A stretch of 64,000 nt of DNA from Neonectria sp. B-13 (Eukaryota; Ascomycota; Sordariomycetes; Hypocreales; Nectriaceae). Position 1 is the first letter of the stretch, and every line of letters starts with the position of its first letter. Of the stretch, positions 1 to 10,099 are shown one piece after another. The DNA lies in contig NOKP01000014.1 in NCBI GenBank assembly GCA_002682825.1, positions 817,559 to 881,558 on the forward strand, in the 5' to 3' direction. Both the position numbers and the translations under genes were made by a program. Below the pieces are notes generated by a model. That model did not search any database. It was given only the letters and a program-made list of their open reading frames with translations, and was not told where the DNA came from.

Positions 1-2062
1 ACGGTCGGATAGTTCCACAAATTAGCAGGTGTCGCACAGGCGGTCGATGAAGGGTCGAGGAACAGAGGACAGCAGCTGAGAGAGGCTGGTGAGGTGATGG
101 AGGTCAGACGGGGGTGGGTCGGGCTCAATTGAGGCTCTCCAAGCTGGTCAGCCAATGGGTTTGTTTACCCACCGGAGACGACGACCTTGGGGCCAGACGA
201 GGCGAAGCGACAGCGGGTGGGTCGGCGGCGACGGGGTGAGGTGGTTGGGGATGGTGGTTTACCTTGTCTTCTCGAGGTGGGACGAGGACCGGTACAGGGT
301 AAGCCGATCGGAGGGAAGAGGAAATACGTGCGGCCGTGGTGAGGGTGGTGATGATGATGGAAGTGGAGGATGGGAGGGCCCGAGGGAAGGAGAGGGAGAG
401 AGAGCGGGTGGAGCGAGTGGTTGGTTGGTGGTTGGGCGTGTTGATTGTTTGTCTGGGGGGGACGGAGCGAGCAGAGCGATGGGGACGTGGACGGACGGGG
501 AAGGAGTGACCGGGGTGCGTGTGGGAGATGAGATGAGCCAGCAAAGACTCTCAGCTCACCTCAAAACCGCCAAAAGAGAACGCGCCTGGGTACCTACAGG
601 CCAGGTGATTGGCTGGAGACGCCGGTGCTTCGGGGTGCAGCGAGCGCTGTACCTACAGCTACAGTGGATGCGTCTGCGGTAGTCTAGCTGTTAGCTGCTC
701 GCTGCTGGAGCTCTCGTTTCTCTGGATTGAGGCCCTCCAGATTGCTCGACCATGCGCTTCCCAAGTGGACGAGAACCTGCAAATGGTCCGGAATGGCTGC
801 TCGGTACTACTTTTATGTATATTTTCCCCCGTATCTGTCCTGTCATGGCTGGATGGAGCGCCGGCCTGCACTGGCGCCCGTCCAGAGCTGAGCTGAGCCT
901 CCCCTACGGCCTCTGCTCCCGGGGCACCAGCTACGAATTCAGCACACCCACCCCCCCTAAACGGCAGCCCACCACCCATCCCAAGATGAGAAAAACTCCC
1001 CGCCCTCGGCCCTCTCATTGGCCAGCTATCCACGGACCGAGGCTTCTTCACCCCCTCCTCCTCCTCACGCCGGTACCTTTCGACGGGAGAAGCTGGGCTG
1101 GCAAGGCTGTTGTTTTCCCAGAAGTGGGTGCATAGCAACCGGCCTAACCACGCGTCCACTATAAACAAGACCTTGTTGAAGAATGTCTTGGCTTCTATTT
1201 TCAAAAAGATGCCTTTTCCTGCTGGCTTCCTGATTGAATCCACCTAGTGTCGAGCGCCGAACCTCTGACTTGTCCTCTGAGAGTCGTATTGCATAGAGTC
1301 TATCCCTTCGTCGTCTTGCGCAGCCAAAGAGAATACAGGTGGCTGGCCAACTTGGTTTCCTGGTTGGTTGGCAGAAAATCGGGACTGGCTTTGCACGTGA
1401 AACCACCTCCCATTGGGCGGCCACACCTGACCTCACCTAGCCCGGGACCTGGATAAACACAAGCCGACCCGAGGGAAACTTGGAGAGCGGATGGCTCGAC
1501 CGATCTAGGCAAAGTCGGAACTAAGTCGGAACTCCGGAAGTCTTGCAAGCAGATAAATTCCCGAAAGGCGGGGAGCTAAGAATATTCAAGGACGGCACGG
1601 TACTTGTTCCGGTAAATCAAGTATGTTACCCGTGGTAAATGAACCACGGTTTCGATCTATTCCTCTTAAGCCGAAGTGTAGACGATGCTACCTCTCATCA
1701 CTCTTTCAGACACTCTTCGAGACCCAAGTATGCATCATACACTTCGTGTACATCCAAGTCGAACCAATGACAATGACAACGGCACCAATGAATGAATCAC
1801 AAAAAAAAAAGACGCCGGGGGTTCACGTTCGTAACAACCCCCGTCTGTCGAGAATTTTCCCTAAGACGCCTGAATCCTATAACCTCACATGAGGTGCCCG
1901 ACGGTCGTGTCCAGAGCACGCCTTTCCCGTTCTTCCATAAGGTAATCAAAGTCGTTCGTTCCAAGAAAGCAATCAAGCCACCATCACCACTCGGCGGACG
2001 CCCTGCCTCCGCATGCCTGGTCTCTACTTCCCTTCTGTCCTTCTCCTCTCCTCTCTGCTCGT
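1..2062. other. Intergenic, no gene recognised
   Basis: No open frame here looks like a known protein. The bottom strand is pyrimidine-rich over roughly 60-550, as in fungal 5' leaders, so a minus-strand gene may start just left of the window; this is inference. A TATAAA lies at about 1162 on the plus strand with no convincing gene after it. The right end (about 1600-2062) is the probable 3' flank of the SH3 polarity gene. Confidence 0.5.
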
Positions 2063-5000
2063 CTATACGGTGCCCCTGAGCCGCTGCTTCCTTGCCAGCC
2101 AGTCTCCGAGCATATTGTCGAGTTGCTATCGTCCGGATATTAGTATTCATTCTCTTCGTTGTGCAGTAGAAGTAGACACGAAGACGGGGAAAACTTACAG
2201 TAGTAATCTCGGCCAGCTTAGCATTCTGTTCCCGAAACATTCCACTCACAACTGGGTGATCTTTGCTCTGTGGCTCGACATTTGTTTTGTCGTACACCAC
2301 CACCAGCAAGTCCCGCACATGCTCGCTCTCGTCGAAGAATGCCCGCAGCTTCTCATCGTCCCAACTGGGACCGCTTCTTGATGAGCCGCTGTCTTTGGAT
2401 GTCTCGTCACCGTGTAGTAGCTCCGGTGAGGGCACCTCCTCGGACGATCGCCCCTCTAAAGACGACGTATCAATCTCCAGAGCTGGCGGTTGTACTCCGT
2501 TTACTGGTGACACCTGGACGGGTGATTCGGATAGGCGGTTTTGTTGCTGGCTCTTGTTGTCCGTTATCGTTCGGTCGCTGGATCCCGCAGTGGACTCATA
2601 ACTGTCGGGGAATGCCCCTGGAAGCTTCGGTCGCAGAAGATCCTGGTCCTTCGGCCTCTCCTCCTCGCTCGCATCCGGCGTGGTCCGCGTTTCCGACTCC
2701 AGTCCAAGGTCGTCATCTGATGAAAGGTCGTCCAGATCCATCCGTGGCTTCGATCTGTTCACCTTCTGTCCTCTCGAATCAGCACCGGTGCTTGCACTCC
2801 GATGTACGCCCTTGGCCGCCGCCGACTTGTCGTCTCGCTGGGCGGCAGCTGATGCAGAGCGTTCTCGGCTCGCATTGGCTTGGTGAGATGGCACCTCCTG
2901 TGTCTCGTTGGTCTCTGCATCGACGATCCGCATCGTTGCCGGTGGCACGTTTGATACATCGTTGGTCCGGGTCTCGTTGAGATACGCCGCGAGCTCCATT
3001 GTTGATGAAGGCTGTGCTTGGCCTCCTGGCCCCTTGCGTGTCGGCGACGGTTCTGTCCGCGGCAGTTGCTTCTGGAGTTTACTGGGGCTTCTTTGGAGCT
3101 TGTCGGACACCTGCTCCTCGAGCGAGGGTGACTCGCTGCTCCGTCCCACCGAGTCTGACTGCATGTCCATCGACCGCTTGCCAAATGACTCGTCATCGTC
3201 GTCGGTCTTCTTCTTGTCCTTCCTCGAGAAAAAACTCCGAATGGCGCTTGGCTTCTTCTCCTTTTCCTTGCGGTCCCTCTCCTTCTTCTTCTTATCCTTA
3301 TCTGACACCAGATCTTTCTCCAACTTGTCCAGGCTCCCACGGACCTTGGTATCCTTGGTCATCGAATCTGTTGACGGCCGCGGCTGGTTGTCGTCCCGTA
3401 GTAAATTGGGGGTGAGCGTGATCTTCTTCGTCTCGACTGTGTCATCTCTGAAGAAAGAGTCTGTGTTCCTGACGGTGCCATTCCGTGACTTGCTTGGGCC
3501 TTCTAGCTTGGGGTCCAAGAGGATCTCCTCACTATTTCTCGTCTCATCCTCCTCTATTACTGTCTCGACCTTGGTAGGCTCCACCAGCTTCACGTCCCTG
3601 GTGAGCCGGGGCTTCAGAGGCTCCACGTTCGCCCGTGGCTTCAAAGGTTCCACCTTGGCGCTCTCCTCTGCCGCGGCGTCGTCCTCCACAGGAGCATTTG
3701 CAGTTTGTTGCTGCTGTGACTCCTTGGGTTCTTGTTGCTGTTGCTGCGTAGTCGTAGAAGTATGTCCCGCAAACAACTCGTCCAGGTCCTCTTCATCAGT
3801 TGAGTAGTCGTCAAAGTCAGAGTAGTCCACGTATGTGGGAGGAGCAAAGGCGACGGTCTTCCGTTTTAAACGAATGGCTGTTTTGAAGGTCTGCGGCTTC
3901 TTCTCCGCCTGGTCTCCCAACATGGTTGCAGACAGCTGTGACACATGTTAGTGGGTACTCGTCGCTACGAGAGCAGGATAGTTCATACATCCACATTCCT
4001 GTGCTTGTTCAATCGAGCCAGTCGTTCTGTGGGCGTCTCGATGTGTTCGGCTGGTAGGTATCCTGCATGTCACAAGTCAGTCGGCCGCACGTGCGCATTT
4101 TCATCGCGGATCAGCCTACCAATGCTACTGTCTTTGACCACTCTGACCAGCCACCAATAGCTATTGCTATCGTCCAGGAGGACCATGGTATCACCCTTGG
4201 TCGCATTTGCCTGGCCCTCAACCGTCGCAACAAAGGTATGTAGCGCGTAAACGAACTCGAAATCGATGTCCTCTATATCTTGTAAGCACTCAGCTGCCCA
4301 ACCAGAATCAATGTAGTTTGTGTCGTCAGGAAAGGAAAGGTCAGAGTCATCATCATCTTCGAAGGATTCTTCGTAAGGGATCGTAAGCGGCATGTCGTCG
4401 TCAGTCGCGTCGAATGGAGCGGGTTTGTCTTGCTCGGTAGCGTCGTCGTTGGTTCTGCTTTCGGGTTTCGGATTCTCACCGCATTCGTAAAATACGTCCC
4501 TGTCGCTGTCCCTGTTTCCAATCGCTGATTCCTCCCTCTTTGTTACCTTGGCTCCTCCAATAGAAGACTTCTAGCCCTCTTCAATGGTACTTTGCGCATG
4601 ATGCTCCCTCTTCCCATTCACACTATTCCCAACGCGGGTCTCTTCATCGGATCGCTCGTGGGGCTCGGCGTCGTCGGGTTTGGATTCGGTCTCGGCTTCG
4701 GAGGTGTCGCATTCGGTATACTCACGACGAAGACGATGATGATTGGGTGTCACAGGCAACGCGCGCGGAAGCTGTGCGCATGTGATGTGACTGGAATGGT
4801 GCTTGAGGGCATTCGGGTATGGGGAAGGGGGTCTAAGGCCACTCGAGCCGGTGATATTGGGGGAAGTGCTTCGGAGTGAGGACGGGAGAGACGAAACCCG
4901 GCGTGGCCAGGCCACGGGGGTAACGACAGGACAGCACCCACCATCTTCAATCGAGGGTGAACTCGAGATCTTGTCCATCATGTCATCGTCGAGGTCATCG

Positions 5001-5824
5001 GCATCGCCGTCGAGGTCGCCCTCATCCGAGGAGGACATGCCTCCATTCTGCGCAATGGCCAGCGCATCCTCCTGTGTCATCCTCCTATCGTCGTCGGAGT
5101 CGTCTTGATCGTCGTGGTGTTTGGAGTGGCTCGGTCCGGCGACCAAGTCCTCGGCGAATTTGTGAATGTCGCCGGTGTCACCGTGGTCCCACGAGATGCG
5201 CGGTGAGCGGCTCTGCTCGTCTGCGGTATCGCTCGAGACTTCGCGGATGGTTTCGGCCTGGTGGGGTCCGAGGGCCTTGGGACTGGCTGGATTGACGGAG
5301 GAGATCGGTCTCTTGGTGTGGTCTTGAGCGGAGGGGGCGTTGTGGTCTTGGAGGTCGATGGTATCTGTGGTCGAGCGAGAAGGAGACGGAAGTGTCAGTC
5401 AACAGTTTGCTAAGGAAATGTCGTTCGCAAGGCCAGGCGAGGCTGAGGTGCAAGGGAAAACAATGAAAGGTGATCAAAGTTGGGTCGGGTGGTTGGAATG
5501 TGGTGTATCGCGAAGCGCATCGGTGCCCCCGGTTCAGAGAGCCAAGGATCAGATGGCAGAGCAAGCAAGCAGCAATTCAACGCGGCGCAGCGCGGTGCAG
5601 GGGGCAGGGGGGCAAGGGGACCAAAGAAGGACGGGATAATGAGGCTTGGATCGTCTCGAGGTAGGGGAGGAGAGGTGGAGAGAAAGGAAGATGTGAAGGA
5701 TGTGAGATCAGCACAAAGGGCAGTGAGTTGCTTCGTCCTGCGCAGTACGTAGCGCCTTCATGGGTAAGGTTTCTGTTGGTAGGTAGGAGAACATACCGGC
5801 GCGGATAATAGTTGGTCGTGTCAT
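2063..5824 (-). CDS. teaC: SH3-domain cell-polarity protein, Tea4/TeaC/Bud14-like
   Basis: Exons (minus): 5824-5797, 5364-4120 (internally interrupted), 4062-3989, 3935-2199, 2125-2063. Frames close exactly at each junction. The total is about 1,026-1,048 aa. The start MTRPTIIRA is a 28-nt first exon with a GTATGT donor. Acidic, Ser-rich N-terminus; an SH3 domain begins near residue 355 (VYALHTFVATVEGQ, then SYWWLVRV, then SIG|YLPAEHIETP across an intron). It is followed by the family block LARLNKHRNVD/LSATMLGDQAEKKPQ and AFAPPTYVDYSD. The rest is low-complexity and charged, with a Lys/Glu coil near the middle of exon 4. It ends QLDNMLGDWLARKQRL. Tea4/TeaC/Bud14 proteins link microtubule tips or cortical landmarks to formins and PP1 at growing tips (family knowledge). 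Oddity: an in-frame TAG at 4573-4571 splits the N-terminal region from the SH3 exon. An in-frame intron of 63 or 66 nt would remove it. Confidence 0.85.
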
Positions 5825-8180
5825 GATGAATAAGAGCGGCGGCGCCGATCTGCGAAGGCGCTGGGCGGAAAAGCCACGACCCTGAACAGACGCTCACGAG
5901 GTAGTGAGGCAGTGGGCAGTGGGCTGTGGGCTGTGAGGCACACGCCGACGCCAACGCTGCGCAGCTGTATCCGTACAGTGTACGTAGCACACTGGCGTGG
6001 CTCGCGTTGTTGGCCCCTGGATTGACTGGTTCCCTTGTTCACACGCTGTTGGTTTTGTGTGTGTCGGTTGTAAGGGGACGGAGGGGGGTTGGTGGATCTT
6101 GTGCCTTGCTTTGTGCCTTGCTTTGTGCCTGCGTTGTGCTGTTTTTGGGGGAGCGGGAGCGGGAGTGGGCTCAATTATGACCCGTGGTGGGCTTGTGCTC
6201 GTTGCCTCGTTTTGGGGCTTTTTTTCGTCTTTGGAACGAGTGTCAGTCGCTCTCGGTAGCTAATGAGGGAACCCGGTGGCCGGCAACGACGGGCAAGTTG
6301 AAGATGAATCGGCAGATGGAAAAAAAATCTTGGTCCAGCGTCTCGTCTCGGTGGGCGTGGTCTGTGGTTGTGCTGCGCTGCGTTGTGCTTGTGCTGTTCT
6401 CTTGTTTCGTTATCCGCCGGGGGTGGACGGGACCAACAAGTGACAAATGATCGTCGACTGGCGTGTTGCTTTTGGGAAATTATTCGACGTCGCGACACAG
6501 TAGCGACTATGTATGTAGGGGGGCGGGCACTCTGGCACTTTGGCGCTTTGTGTGAGCTTGACTGATGAGTTGGCGGCCACGACAAGAGTCGCAGGATGGT
6601 CCAAGTTCGGTTTCGGTGCACCAACCTGGGTATGGATCTCCACCAGCGCCCAGAGGAGAAGAGAGGAGAGGGTCGTGCTCGAGCCGGGCGAGGATGATGG
6701 ATCCAACGAGAAAAGACCCAGTCCTTTGCCCCCTTTTTTCCTTCTTCCTCGTCTGTTCGCAAGCCTGCTGGCCTCGTCGGGAACCCTGGTTCAAGCCTAT
6801 TCACAGTGGCGCCCCTTTCTCTCGGTAGCCTGGTCCCGGCTGGCGCTCCCGCGAATTGCGTTCCGGCGTCGGTGTCAGTGTCGGCGAACGAGGGTTCGTG
6901 GCGGCGGATAGGTCGATGGTAGCAGTGCTAGTGGTGAGATGAGATTGCGGAGGAAGGGGAAGAAAGAAGAGTGCGGGTTCTATCTGAGAGAACGCCTCCC
7001 CGAGTATCCGTACTTTCGCAAAAGCGCGGTCGGCCACGCCTTGGACGTCAAGCGACTAGGCTCCGAAGGGGGGGGTTGGTCGATGGTTGTTCTCCCGTCG
7101 ACGTCGGGATGATTTAAAGTGGATGCCGGCGTTTTCGGTCAGGCCACACATGAACCAAGCAGCGTGGCGACAAGAGTGCGGTGCGCAATGGGGAGAGAAT
7201 GGCGAGAAGAAAAAGCAAATGGAGGCCAGAAGCCAAAGCGAGAGCACGAGAGAGAGCGAAGGAGGGTAGCCAGCGGCAGGGGTTTGGAAGGTCCCGTCAA
7301 CTAATGAGGTTCGTTGAGATGATGAAGGATTCTCGTCGTGATGTTTCCAAACGCTCAAAAAAGATGCCGACGTGGTAGTGGTGGAGGAGGCTGGGCCTCG
7401 ATGGTTCATTGGGTCAATTAATTGGTAGCACCAGGTTGACTACCTAAATGATAGATCAATCACAGGAAGGGGAGAAAAGCCCGTGAGAAGGGAATTATGT
7501 CGGCAATGTGTTTGCGTACGGGATTCTACTTCTGTTTCTGTTCCTCTCATGCAAAACACTCCAATGCAGTGTCTCGGCTGGGGGGGCACTTGTTTTTTTC
7601 TGGCATCATGGATGCATCACACATCATGTCATGTCTCCGAGGAACCCAACCCAGTGCAAGCTCGCCTAGCAAAAAGAAGAAAAGAAAGTAAAAATGGAAG
7701 AAAAGAAAGGCTCTTCGCTGGCACCCAACATCGACGCTCGCTCACTCACAAACCGAACTGGACTCGGATTTGTATGGATTAACTTAAACCCCTGGCCAAG
7801 CTTCTATTAGCGGGTGCCCCGGAGCCTGGTCCCTGCGCCTGGAGCTGGGGCCCAGCCGCGTGGCTGGTGCCGAGGAACAGGGGGCTTCGGGCCTGGGAAA
7901 GTGACGAGATGTGAGGTGCTGAAACGCTGAAACGCTGCCCTGGCGGATTCGTTCGTTGCCATTGGCTGAGCCCCTCGGATACGTACCTGACTAAAGGTCC
8001 CAATCCCAGATGCGCCAGAATGTACAGGGACCGTCTCCGGCCACCTTTCTTGCACGCTAAGAAACATCCTTGCAGGTAACTTAGCTAAAGTCTCGCAATA
8101 ACAGCAACTTGACCTCTCAGACTTCATTTCTAGCCTTGGATCATAATAAAAAGGATAGGGTTAGCAGTTAGTGTTCAGGT
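5825..8180. other. Upstream region of teaC, no gene recognised
   Basis: Probably the promoter and leader of the minus-strand polarity gene. It has low-complexity words, including a 12-bp direct repeat TTGTGCCTTGCT at about 6100-6135. The open frames here (up to about 200 aa) are compositionally biased, lack recognisable motifs and overlap one another on both strands. Nothing in 7400-8150 resembles a gene. Confidence 0.5.
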
Positions 8181-8280
8181 AAGGAGTTTAGGTTGAGGTT
8201 AGGAGTTTAGGTTAAGATTAGGAGTTTAGGTTGAGGTTAGGAGTTTAGGTTGAGGTTAGGAGTTTAGGTTGAAGTGTAGG
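8181..8280. repeat. 19-bp telomere-like tandem repeat
   Basis: Four consecutive copies of TTGAGGTTAGGAGTTTAGG (one variant, TTAAGATTAGGAGTTTAGG) run from 8193 to 8268, with partial copies on both sides. Each unit reads as three degenerate TTAGG-like words, and the left flank contains TAGGGTTAG at about 8157. It lies 220 bp before the start of the nuclease-like accessory gene. An interstitial relic of telomere-type sequence is possible, but a simple satellite is equally possible. Confidence 0.9.
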
Positions 8281-8502
8281 ATAATAAGGTCAAGTGGCCT
8301 GCCAATCCTAAGTTACGTGGTGCCTGAGAGGGGTGGGGGACTTGCGGTACTCAAAGAGGTGCATCCTCGCTTTTGTTTTTTCTTGCCAAACTCAACTCTC
8401 AACTCTTCACGGATATTTAAAGCGCAGCGAGCGACCATGAGCTACCATCTAAGCTCCCACACGGCCTTGCCTTGGGATTAGAGCTCCGAAGGGTCAGTGC
8501 CG

Positions 8503-9478
8503 ATGTCTCGAACATCCTCTGGCATAACAAGCGGCACGTCCATTAGTTCCACATCCGAACTTGCGAGCTACCACAAGATCATTTCAGAGCTTGGTAAAGC
8601 CCATCCACCACCATGAATAGAAGCATGTTAATAAGCCTGTAGGTGCCGTCATAATTCAGTACGATGGGCCGGATCGTCTGTGGCAGCAACTGGGGGACGT
8701 CCCCCAAGGTACCCCTCTCGCAAAAGTCCAAGGAATTTCACCCGACAATTTCAAAAAATGGAACGACCAGCGAGAAACCCACCGAATGTGGCGACTATTC
8801 TTCTACTCTGCTGAAACAGAAACCCTCATCGTCAAATTCCCCTCTGCACCACACGAGAGACTTCACGTGAGGATCTATGATGAACTGGTCCTTGCTTCTG
8901 CTGCAAATGGTTTGCGAAACGAGTCTGAGGGATATGGTTCAACCACGTACTACATGTATCAGACTGGACGGTTGACAGCAGCCGGTGAGGGAGATTCGAG
9001 CTTTGGAGTCATCCCGGAAAGCGTCAACAACGGATTTCCTACCGTTATTATTGAGGCTGGATGGTCTCAAACTACAGCAGCAATTCGTGCCAAGATGCAT
9101 TGGTGGTTCGACGTCTCGAACGGAGCAGTCAAGATTGTGCTTCTGGCCATTGCGTGTCAGAACCATCGACAGATAACAGTGGAAAAATGGAAACTCGGGC
9201 AGGGAACCCCTCGTCGCGGAGCCACAACAACCCGCGCTTCGTCTGCCACTTCGGTAGTGCCTGTTCGCCAGGAGACCATCGTCATTAATCGAGTTGTCGG
9301 CACTACTCCAGAGTCTTATCAAGTGATCGGTAGTCCGCTCCGACTTGAGTTCCAGGACGTGTTCCTCCGAGCCCCAGTGCCTCCTCAGACGGACTTGCTC
9401 CTCGATGCCGAATTCTTTCAGCTGTACAGAGGAGCATTTCAAAAGTTTAGTCCTAAGAAAAAGCAATTATGCTATTAG
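8503..9478 (+). CDS. Fungal hypothetical protein, possible PD-(D/E)XK nuclease-like fold
   Basis: Two exons: 8503-8593 and 8643-9478, with a 49-nt intron (GTAAAG...CTGTAG). They join in frame to give 308 aa (MSRTSSGITSG...SELGAVIIQYDGPD). The core FPTVIIEAGWSQ, then an Arg/Trp helix AKMHWWFDVSNGAVKIVLL and the strand ITVEKW, matches a large fungal hypothetical family as I remember it. The buried Glu in VIIEAGWS and the upstream GDSSFGV Asp are what suggest a restriction-endonuclease-like fold; this is inference, not shown. The usual family C-terminus FLRxPVP...D is present. The last 17 residues (YRGAFQK...) are encoded by the terminal repeat of the adjacent MITE. It is a lone gene between long noncoding stretches, consistent with accessory or transposon-associated DNA. 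Reaction and substrate are unknown. Confidence 0.7.
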
Positions 9479-9706
9479 CCTTAGGCTAAATACACTAAGT
9501 ACTGTATGTTTATGTATTAGCTAAGACCTACTAAGCTTTTAGTGCTCTAAAGGCTCTAACTGGCCTAATACCCTTAAATCTATAGAAGACTTAGCAGATA
9601 ACTTGTCATCGTTGGGCAACCCAGCTTGTGTTTTGAGGTATCTGATAAGGATTAAGGGATATGGCGTCTCTAGCGCGGGACAGGACTTTTGAAATGCTCC
9701 TCCGTA
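9425..9706. mobile_element. MITE-like element with TA target duplication
   Basis: Perfectly placed inverted repeats bound a 282-bp AT-rich segment. The left one (9425-9446) reads TACAGAGGAGCATTTCAAAA plus GT; the right one (9706-9685, reverse strand) is identical except for G at base 4. Weaker similarity extends to about 29 bp. Both ends start with TA, as expected for a Tc1/mariner-type target duplication. No transposase frame fits inside, so it would be non-autonomous. A small internal palindrome TTAGCCTTAGGCTAA lies at about 9474-9488. The left repeat overlaps the 3' end of the nuclease-like gene and contributes its final codons. No second copy was seen in the window. Confidence 0.75.
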
Positions 9707-10099
9707 TAGACGCTCACCGGGTTTGGGCTGTCTGCGTGGCTCAGGGCGGAGATGATGCTGCCTAACAAAGGGTGAGATGAACATGCTCAAGGAACATTGC
9801 TTGGATGGGGGGGCGGTGCTTAGTGGTTCCCGCGGGGTGTTTGGATGTTCAATGTTGAAATGTATCATATTATTCGACTACGCTACTCTGATGCAGTCTT
9901 TTCGGCTTTTCTTTAACCATCCCAATCCATTTCCCAATGTGGCCCATGCCAGGGCAGTGACCCAATGCTGTAAACACACCGTAACAATGCTCGTCTCCTA
10001 TCTAGGACGTTCTCGCAAAAATCAAAACAAACCCTTTCAGGCTATGCTTGAAACAACAAAACACCATTTTCTTCCTCTAAGGGTTCTAAGGCCTGTTCT
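9707..10099. other. Intergenic, 3' flank of NAD-GDH
   Basis: No gene recognised. It lies between the MITE-like element and the 3' end of the glutamate dehydrogenase gene, and probably holds the latter's 3' UTR. Confidence 0.5.
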
